From: Parapedobacter sp051400755
GTDB lineage: Bacteria > Bacteroidota > Bacteroidia > Sphingobacteriales > Sphingobacteriaceae
DNA length: 64,000 bases
Direction: 5' to 3'
NCBI RefSeq assembly: GCF_051400755.1
Contig: NZ_JBLFFL010000001.1
Location: 1,314,199 to 1,378,198, forward strand
The notes under the pieces are model-generated. The model had not been told where the DNA came from. It worked only from the letters and a program-made list of their open reading frames with translations, and did not search any database. The translations under genes and the position numbers were made by a program. Each line of letters starts with the position of its first letter. Within the stretch, counting starts at the first letter, position 1. Below are positions 18,401 through 25,540 of this stretch, one piece after another.

Positions 18401-18935
18401 CAATACGACACCCCGCTATTCATTCGGCGTAAATATGAACGCCCAATACAAGGGCTTCGACCTGACCGTATTCTTACAGGGAGTAGGCAAGCGTGATGTG
18501 TTTCCGGGCAATCGCGCCACCCGTTTCTGGGGGATCGACGGCGTGGGGGGGCCGACACAAAGCACGGGATTGGTGCAACATCTTGACCGATGGAGCGCAG
18601 ACAGTCCGGACGGGTACTATGCCAAGAACTATGCAACTGACGAAAATCTTAAAAACAGGCAGATGCAAACCCGGTATCTGCAGGATGCTTCTTATCTGCG
18701 TATAAAGAATCTCCAACTAGGCTATAGCATCCCGGTCAGTTGGAACAGGCAAATAGGCAGCCAGAAAGTTAGGTTTTTTGTCAACGCCGAAAATTTGGTC
18801 ACCGTCACTAACCTCATCAAAACCCTGGACCCTGAGTTTTCGAACACCGCAGGCCTTGCCTATATGGGATCAGTGGATGGCAACCTGTACCCCCTGCAAC
18901 GCACCTGGGCTTTCGGTTTGAATATAGCTTTCTAA
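15435..18935 (+). CDS. SusC/RagA family TonB-linked outer-membrane transporter with STN domain
   Basis: An 1166-residue TonB-dependent porin. The order is: extended N-terminus and signal peptide (cleavage near STYAQ; ATG at 15513 is an alternative start), an STN signalling domain (about 50-105), a carboxypeptidase-like regulatory beta domain (about 140-215; ITGRVSDSLDNPLQGVSVAV), the DEVVVVGYGTQRKENLTGAV TonB-box/plug junction, plug (to about 345) and a 22-strand barrel ending in the aromatic outer-membrane signal (TWAFGLNIAF). The STN domain fits control by the adjacent FecR/sigma pair. SusD follows after 24 bp. Substrate cannot be inferred from the sequence alone. Confidence 0.96.
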   Translation: MKLLFHATAMAPRWPLPSEFIQWKFTMRFNIIVGLLLSIFIQVSASTYAQKVSLDVKDIPLGRVFKLVEDQTGYVFVYDDVSFKKQKVSLAVQQGTIEEVLEASLQGLPVSYKIVERNILLKRDESKLKIRVAAIQQPNLITGRVSDSLDNPLQGVSVAVKGAPRGISTDQEGRFQISASQGEVLVFSLMGYQQREVTVSGQGSINVVLKVAVSDLDEVVVVGYGTQRKENLTGAVTQLSGERLQNRFVTNISQALQGQVANLNIHQSGGGAPGAAPTINIRGYTGFGGTAAPLVVIDGIQGGNLNDINMNDVESVSVLKDAASAAIYGSSAPYGVILITTKKGKVGQKPTITYNNNFGFAHAINLPETMSSLDYATFWNEAADNSQAAHWVNDEQLQRIKDYLEGKITDETIVNPAPGTDAWLAGNANHDWYDILLRNASFSHQHTVGMSGNANKTSYYVGLGYVSQGGVWKGLDDHFKRYNARANLSSELTDWLDFNFRGAFTRGNTFNRSTANGGTSIMERLTWLRPWDPVTYPNGTKHAQFTIMSDQGGKVLNEADNAVLTGEFVFHPLPGWDITANYTYDGRYIQASNHTPVINIYNSPSGPTGTPGNIGGSPNSFSRSFSRNQHHTVNAFSSYEKQLENHYVKVMAGFTQELTDVTSMDGSNNYLFSDNVPSLSLSYGPSPSIGDNAWQLAIRAWFGRINYNYKEKYLIEFNGRYDGSSKFLKDSRYNFYPGISAAWLPSKEAFWSGIEPVVNSFKIRASYGSLGDQSVVGTYPFYPSLGVVRSTSNNWLFGGARESSVNAPGLVNPLLTWVTTTTLDFGTDLTFLRNRLNVSFDWYQRYMDDYIGPAESMPAFLGTGVPGTNSTAVETKGFELTVGWQDHINDFHYGVNAVWSDYRGFVRKYPNPSRLNNTWYVGQEMGAIWGYETVGLFQSEEEIAAAPSQNLLHSRWTPGDVQYADLNGDNVIDWGENTIDNPGDRKVIGNTTPRYSFGVNMNAQYKGFDLTVFLQGVGKRDVFPGNRATRFWGIDGVGGPTQSTGLVQHLDRWSADSPDGYYAKNYATDENLKNRQMQTRYLQDASYLRIKNLQLGYSIPVSWNRQIGSQKVRFFVNAENLVTVTNLIKTLDPEFSNTAGLAYMGSVDGNLYPLQRTWAFGLNIAF

Positions 18936-18959
18936 AAAACATGTAAGCAGAAAAATAAA

Positions 18960-20768
18960 ATGAAAAATATTAACTATTTGGTATGGATGATCCTGATTGT
19001 CGGATTGTCTTCATGCAGCGATGATTTTCTGGAACGTGCCCCGTTGGCTAACATCAGCGATCCGGACTTCTGGAAATCGGCAAACGATTTGAAACTTTAT
19101 ACAAATAACTTTTATAACCAGGACGGTTTATTGCCTCTCCGCAATGGGTATGGCTATGGGAGCCATCCTTATACAATCGATGCGGCGGATGGCACCGATG
19201 CTTTTATCGCTTTGGACTACAATCGCAGGATGAACGGCGAGAATACCCTGCCTGAATCGGGCGGGGGATGGTCAGCGGGCGACTGGGGTTTATTGCGTAA
19301 TATCAACTATTTCCTGGATCATTACCGCCTATCGGACGAACCGTGGGATAATATCAAGCAGTACGCGGGAGAAGCGCTGTTCTTCAAGTCCATATTCTAT
19401 TTCAACAAAGTGCGCACTTTCGGCGACGTCCCCTGGGCTTCGACCACCGTCCAGCTAGATTCCGAACTGCTTTTTGCCGCTCGGCTACCACGCGATCAGG
19501 TCGTTGATTCCATCATGCGTGATCTGGATCTGGCAGTGGAGTACCTGCCTGCCCGGGCCGGTGGAGGCTGGACGGGCCGCGTTACGAAAGAAACGGCTCT
19601 GGCGTTACAAGCCCGTATTGCTCTGTATGAAGGCACGTGGGAAAAATACCATGCATTGAAGAATACGCCGTTCAACGTAGCGGGTTCTGACGGCACAAAA
19701 TTTATCCAAAAAGCGGCCGATGCTGCTGATGCATTGATCGCTTTGGCCGAAGCCAACGGCTTTCCGGCGCTTGACAATATAGGTATTGAGAACGGGTACT
19801 GGAAACTGTTCAATCAACGGGATTACAGCAACCATAAGGAAGTGATGCTCTGGCGTAAATATTCCGTGGCAGAAGGCCAATACCACCGGTGGCTTTATGT
19901 GACCCCCTGGGGAGGGTCGGTGGGACTGACCAAGAATATGATTGAGTCCTACCTCTGTACAGATGGAAAACCGATCGCTGTTTCTCCCTTATATCAAGGA
20001 GACCAAGATCTGCAAACAGTGACCACCAACCGTGACCCTAGACTGGATCAAACGATCTACGTAGACGACGGTGAACATTGGCAGTGGGAGGGACGGACCC
20101 TTTTTACCACTCCGACCTTTGAGGGAGACAACGCCTTGAAATGCGTGACGGGTTATCAGCTGTACAAGGGGCATGACTCAAGCCCTGCGGGTTATGAAGA
20201 ACGGCGGGGGAGCGGTGCGGGTTTGTGTACTGCCGGACAGATCTATTTCCGCTATGGCGAGACGTTGCTGATCTACGCAGAAGCCAAGGCAGAGCTGGGT
20301 ACGATCACCCAAAGCGATATCGACAAAACGGTAAATGCGCTCCGGCAAAGAGCTGGCATGATCGGATTGCTGAACATGGCTGATATTGCAACGGATCCCA
20401 ATTGGGAGTTTTCCGGCATCTCCCCGCTATTGCAGGAAATACGCCGTGAGCGGAAAGTGGAACTGATCGGCGAAGGTTTCCGGCGTGACGACATCTTCCG
20501 CTGGGCTGCGGCCGATGAACTAATGGCCGGTAAAAGACCGCTTGGAGCCATCAAGAAGCAATGGGAAAATTATCCCGGTACTGCGGAAGGTTTCCAACAG
20601 GCAGTAGCTGATATCCCCGTCAATTCAGCGGGGTATATTGATCCTTATCAACCGTTCGGTATATTAAATGGCGGGTACCAGTTTAATTTGGGAAGGGATT
20701 ATCTATCCCCCATTCCCGCAAACGAACGGGTACTGAATCCGAATTTAACGCAAAATCCAGGCTGGTAG
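18960..20768 (+). CDS. SusD/RagB family outer-membrane glycan-binding lipoprotein
   Basis: A 602-residue surface lipoprotein with lipobox LSSC (Cys about residue 19) followed by SDDFLERAPLANISDPDFW, the usual SusD start. The helical TPR-like scaffold and the C-terminal region (LLQEIRRERKVELIGEGFRRDDIFRWAA ... LSPIPANERVLNPNLTQNPGW) match the RagB/SusD family. SusD proteins form the lid of the SusC channel and bind the glycan. At 602 residues it is somewhat longer than the typical 500-570. It lies between SusC and a secreted esterase-like gene, 13 bp upstream of the latter, so it is in one operon. Confidence 0.96.
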   Translation: MKNINYLVWMILIVGLSSCSDDFLERAPLANISDPDFWKSANDLKLYTNNFYNQDGLLPLRNGYGYGSHPYTIDAADGTDAFIALDYNRRMNGENTLPESGGGWSAGDWGLLRNINYFLDHYRLSDEPWDNIKQYAGEALFFKSIFYFNKVRTFGDVPWASTTVQLDSELLFAARLPRDQVVDSIMRDLDLAVEYLPARAGGGWTGRVTKETALALQARIALYEGTWEKYHALKNTPFNVAGSDGTKFIQKAADAADALIALAEANGFPALDNIGIENGYWKLFNQRDYSNHKEVMLWRKYSVAEGQYHRWLYVTPWGGSVGLTKNMIESYLCTDGKPIAVSPLYQGDQDLQTVTTNRDPRLDQTIYVDDGEHWQWEGRTLFTTPTFEGDNALKCVTGYQLYKGHDSSPAGYEERRGSGAGLCTAGQIYFRYGETLLIYAEAKAELGTITQSDIDKTVNALRQRAGMIGLLNMADIATDPNWEFSGISPLLQEIRRERKVELIGEGFRRDDIFRWAAADELMAGKRPLGAIKKQWENYPGTAEGFQQAVADIPVNSAGYIDPYQPFGILNGGYQFNLGRDYLSPIPANERVLNPNLTQNPGW

Positions 20769-20781
20769 TTGTTAGGACTGT

Positions 20782-21864
20782 ATGCGAACCATCCAAAACA
20801 TTAAACTGATACTTCTGTGTTTCATCCCGTTTGGCACCTCGGCACAGCTGGTTTATCACAATGCAGACGCGTTCCCGTTGTCCGGAAAACTATCTGACGC
20901 AACGGAAACGCGCTATGAGCGGCTTCCATCGGCATTGCATGCCACTGCCCGCCCACCCGTGTGGGACCTGGGAAAAAACACGGCCGGGCTATACATCCGC
21001 TTCCGCTCCAACAGTAGGGCCATCGGACTGAAGTGGCAATTGCGTCAAAACGGCCTGATGTCCCACATGGCGCTCACGGGTATCAAGGGCTTTGATCTGT
21101 ATTGCCTGGAGAATGACGATTGGGTGTATGCCGGTACGGCGATACCCGATAACGCCACGGAAAACGAAGCAATGGTCATCGCCGATATGGACGGAAAGGA
21201 CAAGGAACTGATGCTCTACTTCCCGCTTTACGACGGTGTGGCGGCGCTTGAGATCGGCGTTGATTCCGCTTCCTTCATTTCGCCTCCCGAGGTTCGCCTG
21301 CCACGCGCTGATGCACCGGTGGTGTGCTACGGCTCCAGCATCCTACAGGGCGGCTGCGCTTCCCGCCCCGGCATGGTGCATACCAGTATTTTGTCGCGCC
21401 GCCTGAACTGCGAGTTTATCAACCTCGGCTTCAGCGGCAACGCGTTGCTGGATTATGAGCTAGCGGAACTGATAGCCCGTAGCGATGCATCGGTCATCGT
21501 GCTTGATTTTGTGCCAAACTCAAACGCTGAGCGTATCTACGAAAGGATGGAAACATTCTATTCCTTGATACGCAGCAAACAGCCCAACACGCCCATTCTT
21601 TTCATTGAGGCACCGGATTTCCCGGGGGCAAGGTATAATCGCCACAGAGATGACGACATCGTGGCAAGGAATAAAGCGCTGCACGAAGTATTCGACCGCA
21701 TCAAGACCAAGGGTGATGCTCTTGTGGAGCTGCTTTCGGCAGACACCGCCATTGGCCACGACAATGAAGCCACGGTAGACGGTACGCACTTTACCGATTT
21801 GGGGTTCATGCGTTACGCAGACTACCTGTATCCTTATCTCAAGAAACACCTAGCGGGTAAATAA
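20782..21864 (+). CDS. Secreted SGNH/GDSL hydrolase with GxDLY N-terminal domain
   Basis: A 360-residue protein with a signal peptide (to about residue 21, GTSAQ). The first half is a beta-sandwich containing GFDLYCLENDDWVYAG, which matches the GxDLY domain (PF14607 family). The second half is a Lipase_GDSL_3-type SGNH hydrolase: block I is CYGSSILQGG with nucleophile Ser, an Asn-bearing block is INLGFSGNALLD, and the Asp-His pair is in VDGTHFTDLGF. Such enzymes remove acyl groups such as acetate from glycans. It follows SusD by 13 bp. Its substrate is unknown; esterase activity on the imported glycan is a reasonable inference. Confidence 0.85.
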   Translation: MRTIQNIKLILLCFIPFGTSAQLVYHNADAFPLSGKLSDATETRYERLPSALHATARPPVWDLGKNTAGLYIRFRSNSRAIGLKWQLRQNGLMSHMALTGIKGFDLYCLENDDWVYAGTAIPDNATENEAMVIADMDGKDKELMLYFPLYDGVAALEIGVDSASFISPPEVRLPRADAPVVCYGSSILQGGCASRPGMVHTSILSRRLNCEFINLGFSGNALLDYELAELIARSDASVIVLDFVPNSNAERIYERMETFYSLIRSKQPNTPILFIEAPDFPGARYNRHRDDDIVARNKALHEVFDRIKTKGDALVELLSADTAIGHDNEATVDGTHFTDLGFMRYADYLYPYLKKHLAGK

Positions 21865-21884
21865 ATCATTAAAACACACTTAAT

Positions 21885-23624
21885 ATGAAAAAATTAATAA
21901 TTCTACTTGTACTGACCGGAGCGTTGATTCCGGCTTTGGCGCATGATATGCCTCAAAAAAAACCCAGTAGCTACCGCATCATGTTAAATGCTGACGTCTC
22001 CGACTCGGAGAAATGGGCTGCCAAAGAGCTACAGCAATCATTCTACAAAATAAGCGGGGAATACGTGACCATTCAAACCGCTGATTCCAAGGAAAAGTAT
22101 GATGGAAACAAGGTTGTGCTGGGTTATAACGATGCCGTCAAAGCAGCGACAGGCAATCCGGCTCCGGATGATGACGATGAATCTTTTCACTATTTCAACA
22201 AAGGCAAGGATATCTTTATCTATGGCGGGAAGCAGCGGGGCACCATGTATGGCGTGTTTTCGTTTCTGGAAAATGAATTTGGATGCAGGTGGTATTCGCC
22301 GCTTGTTACGGTGATTCCCCGCAAGGAGAAACTCGTTTTCGGAACATATGATTACAAAAGCTCCCCGGCAATACAGGTACGGAACGTCTTATATTTCGAG
22401 GCATTGGATCCCCTTTGGGCGGCAAGGAACAAAATGAACGGGAGGATGGATGCCTATCATAATGAGCATGTGCCCGGCGGCGTAGAAACATACTGGGGAG
22501 GGCACAATTTTTTTCTGCTGGTACCGCCGGAGGAATTCTATGATCAACACCCGGAATACTACAGCCTCATCGATGGCAAACGTGTTCATGACCGAGCGCA
22601 GTTGTGCCTGAGCAACAGAGACGTGCTGAAGATCGCTACGGAGCGTTTGAAAAAACAAATCAGGCAACAACCGAATCACATGATCTATGATGTTTCGCAG
22701 ATGGATTGGGATAATCCCTGCCAATGCGACAAATGCCAGGCCATTGTTAAAAAAGAGGGCGCGGAGTCCGGCATTGTGATCTGGTTTGTAAATCAGGTGG
22801 CCGAGGCGATCGAAAAAGAATTTCCGGATAAGTATGTCGGTACATTTGCCTACCGGTATACCAAGAACCCGCCGCTACATATCAAACCCCGAAAAAACGT
22901 GGTTGTCCGCTTGTGTTCTGATAATGTATGCAGAGCACATGACCTACAGTCGTGCGAGCACAACAAGGCCTTCCTGGGATTTATAAGCAAATGGGCGGCG
23001 ATTTCTCCACAGCTTTACATATGGGACTACGTGGTCAATTTCAGCCATTATGCCATGCCCTTCCCAAACATCGCTACGCTACAGCCCAATATCAAAACCT
23101 ATCAGGAAAACAAGGCTATCGGCATCATGGAACAGGGCGATCACAACGGCCGGGGTGGCGAATTTGCCGAACTGAAAACCTATCTTCTCGCAAAATTGCT
23201 GTGGAATCCGGATATCGATACGGAAGAGGTGATAGAAGACTTCATGGATGGCTTCTATGGCCGGGCGGGAAAATATATCAAGCAATATTTTGACCTCACG
23301 CAGGCACTGGTGACCCCAGAAGTGCGCATGGGCATGTATTTTAATGCCGATCATCCGATGTATACCGATGAATTCATTAATACATCTTTACAGCTGTTTG
23401 ACGATGCGGCTAAGGTGGCAGATGACGATGCTATCGTGGCAAGGGTGAAACTATGCTCGTTGCCAGTCTTATACCTGAAATGCATGCGTCACCCCGTGAT
23501 GTCCCGCAACGACGGCACGTACGCCGAAGTACTGCGGATAATAGAAAAGGAAGGTGTGGTATTTTTGGCGGAACGGTATCAAACCGTCGAACAATTCACG
23601 AAATTTATGGAAGAAGCTGAATAA
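21885..23624 (+). CDS. Secreted DUF4838 protein (glycoside hydrolase-like)
   Basis: A 579-residue protein with a signal peptide (cleavage near ALAHD). An N-terminal domain resembling those preceding GH20/GH67-type catalytic domains (YRIMLNADVSDSEKWAAKELQ ... GVFSFLENEFGCRWYSP) is followed by a DUF4838 region. That region has clustered residues around a CxCxxC stretch (NPCQCDKCQ, about 280-288) and a TIM-barrel-like core with VSQMDWDNPC. DUF4838 members are found in polysaccharide utilisation loci, but an activity is not established to my knowledge. It lies 20 bp after the SGNH gene. A catalytic role on the same glycan is inferred. Confidence 0.8.
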   Translation: MKKLIILLVLTGALIPALAHDMPQKKPSSYRIMLNADVSDSEKWAAKELQQSFYKISGEYVTIQTADSKEKYDGNKVVLGYNDAVKAATGNPAPDDDDESFHYFNKGKDIFIYGGKQRGTMYGVFSFLENEFGCRWYSPLVTVIPRKEKLVFGTYDYKSSPAIQVRNVLYFEALDPLWAARNKMNGRMDAYHNEHVPGGVETYWGGHNFFLLVPPEEFYDQHPEYYSLIDGKRVHDRAQLCLSNRDVLKIATERLKKQIRQQPNHMIYDVSQMDWDNPCQCDKCQAIVKKEGAESGIVIWFVNQVAEAIEKEFPDKYVGTFAYRYTKNPPLHIKPRKNVVVRLCSDNVCRAHDLQSCEHNKAFLGFISKWAAISPQLYIWDYVVNFSHYAMPFPNIATLQPNIKTYQENKAIGIMEQGDHNGRGGEFAELKTYLLAKLLWNPDIDTEEVIEDFMDGFYGRAGKYIKQYFDLTQALVTPEVRMGMYFNADHPMYTDEFINTSLQLFDDAAKVADDDAIVARVKLCSLPVLYLKCMRHPVMSRNDGTYAEVLRIIEKEGVVFLAERYQTVEQFTKFMEEAE

Positions 23625-23661
23625 CATTGAAACAAACAACAATAACATTGAAACAAACAAC
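23620..23661. repeat. Tandem 21-bp duplication between two island genes
   Basis: Two exact copies (23620-23640 and 23641-23661) of AATAACATTGAAACAAACAA plus C. The first copy begins inside the stop region of the DUF4838 gene, and the second ends 10 bp before the ATG of the next gene. It probably arose by slippage and merely lengthens the intergenic gap. Confidence 0.85.
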
Positions 23662-23671
23662 AATTTTAACC

Positions 23672-24601
23672 ATGAAACATAAAATAACAATAGTTTACCT
23701 GATTTGTTTATTATTTTTAAGTCATTCCATTGCATTTGCCGGTCTGCCAAAAAAACCCAAACGATTGAAACTCGGAACTTCCATTGGCATCAACGACATC
23801 ACGCCGGAGAAGATGAACTACGCAAAATCGGTCGGCATCGATTATATCGAAACGGCGATAGATGCCGTGGATGTGAAACAGTTGACTTTCACGTCAAGCA
23901 AGGAGGAGATCGTTCAGCTTCTGCAACAGGCAAAAAAGGCCGCCGATGATGCAGGCATCAACGTATGGTCTATACACATGCCTTGGAGCGACAAGCTTGA
24001 CCTGTCTCGAACGGACGAGGCGGAAAGACGTAAAGTAGTTGAGTTTCATAAACAAGTATTGGAATATGTCAAAATACTTGAGCCGGAAATCATCCTGTTT
24101 CATCCGAGTTATCTTTTGCACGTCAATGAGCGAGAAGCCAGGGCACAGCAATTCATCAAATCTGCCACAGAACTCAATAACAGCGTGAAATCAATCGGTG
24201 CTACGATGGTTATTGAAAATATGCTTGGTGTCAACGATTATACTGCATCAGTGTTGATGGGTAGTGTCGAAGAGGCTGTTAAAATCATGAACCGCTTGCC
24301 GAAAGACATCTACCTCGCTGTAGACCTGAATCACATTAAAGACCCCGAAAAACTACTCCGGGCATTGGGCAAGAGAATAAAAACACTACATGTAGCGGAT
24401 GGAAAGCTACACGAAGAGCATTACTTCCCCTGCTCTGGTCAGGGGCAGAACAATTGGGTGGAAATCTTTGCGGCCCTGGACGAAATAAACTATTCCGGTC
24501 CATTTATGTATGAAAGCAAATACCCAGACCTCAAAGATCTGCAGATATGCTACGATATTATGTACAGTAATTATGTAAATACTTTATCCGGTAAGAAATA
24601 A
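23672..24601 (+). CDS. Secreted sugar phosphate isomerase/epimerase-like TIM barrel
   Basis: A 309-residue protein of the xylose-isomerase-like TIM-barrel (AP endonuclease 2) superfamily. ATG at 23672 gives a signal peptide (MKHKITIVYLICLLFLSHSI...FA), so it is exported. Barrel strands carry the usual metal-site residues: YIETAID, VWSIHMPW, ILFHPSYLL, MVIENMLG (Glu), LAVDLNHI (Asp and His), LHVADGKLHEEHYFPCSGQG and MYESKYPD. Secreted members occur in many polysaccharide utilisation loci, where roles as epimerases or lyases are suspected. It is the last gene of the island operon. The exact reaction is not known. Confidence 0.8.
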   Translation: MKHKITIVYLICLLFLSHSIAFAGLPKKPKRLKLGTSIGINDITPEKMNYAKSVGIDYIETAIDAVDVKQLTFTSSKEEIVQLLQQAKKAADDAGINVWSIHMPWSDKLDLSRTDEAERRKVVEFHKQVLEYVKILEPEIILFHPSYLLHVNEREARAQQFIKSATELNNSVKSIGATMVIENMLGVNDYTASVLMGSVEEAVKIMNRLPKDIYLAVDLNHIKDPEKLLRALGKRIKTLHVADGKLHEEHYFPCSGQGQNNWVEIFAALDEINYSGPFMYESKYPDLKDLQICYDIMYSNYVNTLSGKK

Positions 24602-24799
24602 TTCTTAGGCTCTTTGTGGTATTCCCCAACGTTTAAGGACTCGGACAGTCTGGGCCGTTTCAAGGAGCGGCTCACCGCTCACTACAGCACATGCCTGTAA
24701 AGAGTTCCTTTCGGGCGTATACACGTACACTGATCGATGTACCGGGAATCTATGAATGATTATAATCGGAATTTTTCCCGTTTCAGAGCTTGTTTATTG
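24602..24799. other. Intergenic tail of the island without genes
   Basis: Almost 200 bp after the TIM-barrel gene with no ORF or RNA I can recognise. Together with the following MITE-like hairpin and tRNA fragments it makes up a 387-bp stretch without protein genes. Confidence 0.5.
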
Positions 24800-24890
24800 A
24801 AAAGGGCCGTCTCAAAAGTAAATGAAGTGAACCCCAAAAGTTAGACAAAAACTTTTGGGGTTCACGTCACTTTTGAGATAGCCTCTTTTG
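24800..24890. repeat. Nested inverted-repeat element, MITE-like
   Basis: Inner arms GTGAACCCCAAAAGTT (24827-24842) and its exact complement (24850-24865) flank a 7-nt loop. Outer arms CTCAAAAGT (24811-24819) and ACTTTTGAG (24869-24877) are also exact, and similarity continues imperfectly to about 24800 and 24890. The arms resemble insertion-sequence terminal repeats (inner arm like IS150-group IS3 ends, from memory). No transposase is encoded, so this would be a non-autonomous remnant. As RNA it would also be a very stable hairpin, able to terminate the island operon. Confidence 0.6.
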
Positions 24891-24892
24891 AG

Positions 24893-24920
24893 CGGTCCGG
24901 ACGGGACTCGAACTCGTGAC
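24893..24920 (-). pseudogene. tRNA-Asp 3' fragment
   Basis: On the minus strand the 28 nt read as variable loop, T-arm (ACGAG TTCGAGT CCCGT), acceptor strand CCGGACC and discriminator G, the 3' end of a typical bacterial tRNA-Asp(GTC). The 5' two thirds are missing and one T-stem pair is mismatched. It abuts the MITE-like element and lies 68 bp from the 3' end of tRNA-Gly. It may be a second integration scar or the leftover of a truncated tRNA gene. Confidence 0.65.
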
Positions 24921-24988
24921 AGCCGGTAAAAAAACTGATTATTAGCTTAGTAAATAAATATTGAGGGTTGCTAACGGTAAAAATTAAG

Positions 24989-25061
24989 AGCGAAAGACGA
25001 GGTTCGAACTCGCGACCCTCAGCTTGGGAAGCTGATGCTCTACCAACTGAGCTACTTTCGC
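24989..25061 (-). tRNA. tRNA-Gly (anticodon CCC)
   Basis: A full cloverleaf on the minus strand: acceptor GCGAAAG/CTTTCGC, D-arm GCTC AGTTGGTA GAGC, anticodon arm TCAGC TTCCCAA GCTGA with anticodon CCC, T-arm GCGAG TTCGAAC CTCGT and discriminator T. CCA is not encoded. Its 3' end carries the 26-bp segment duplicated at 12827-12852, making it the probable integration target of the region to its left. Confidence 0.95.
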
Positions 25062-25070
25062 TGATGTTCA

Positions 25071-25101
25071 CAAATGTAGCGCTATCTCTTTGAATTGTCA
25101 A
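25071..25101 (-). promoter_or_regulatory. Promoter of tRNA-Gly
   Basis: On the minus strand TTG(ACA) starting at 25101, a 20-bp spacer and TACATTTG (25078-25071) give a near-ideal Bacteroidota promoter ending 9 nt before the tRNA 5' end at 25061. Confidence 0.7.
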
Positions 25102-25140
25102 TGGTTTCATGTACTTTCACCTAGTATAATAACTCAGCGC

Positions 25141-25536
25141 ATGAAAATCAATCTAACTCTTATTGCGGGAGCGCTTGTTTTCCTCGCCTGCGAAAAGAAG
25201 CAAATGGTCGCCGGTAACGGTATCCTGGAAGCCGGCATCTGGGTGGAAGCAACGCACCGCATGGATACGATCACATTTCAGTCATTCGAAAACGGCGACA
25301 CGTGGCTGACATTGAACCGGGAGCGGGAAACCCGAAATGGTCAGCAGGTGCCCAGAACGGGCGCGGGTATTTATCAATACCGATTGAACGAAGGCGAAAT
25401 CAGCCTGTATTATACGCTCTCCAGCTATTACGCATTTGAGGATTACCGATTCCATCATACGGGCACCAAATTTCAGATCGGTGACTTCTACGAAGGGACG
25501 GAAAACATGAAGACGTTCATTCAGGTGCGGCAGTAA
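25141..25536 (+). CDS. Small putative lipoprotein of unknown function
   Basis: A 131-residue protein from ATG 25141 with a lipoprotein signal (MKINLTLIAGALVFLAC, Cys17). The mature part is beta-rich and aromatic (GIWVEATHRMDTITFQSF, EISLYYTLSSYYAFEDYRF), suggesting a small beta-barrel or lipocalin-like fold. No family is recognised. It is convergent with the flavoprotein gene, 4 bp between ends. It is the first protein gene to the right of the tRNA and probably belongs to the native chromosome. Confidence 0.6.
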   Translation: MKINLTLIAGALVFLACEKKQMVAGNGILEAGIWVEATHRMDTITFQSFENGDTWLTLNRERETRNGQQVPRTGAGIYQYRLNEGEISLYYTLSSYYAFEDYRFHHTGTKFQIGDFYEGTENMKTFIQVRQ

Positions 25537-25540
25537 CGCG

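Noticed and set aside
24602..24799. Relic of an insertion sequence before the MITE-like hairpin
   Set aside because: No transposase fragment could be translated from either strand, so only the hairpin is reported.
12853..25061. Integrase or transposase gene inside the tRNA-bounded block
   Set aside because: No frame shows tyrosine or serine recombinase motifs; one broken minus-strand frame near 12860-13170 was translated and has no such motif.
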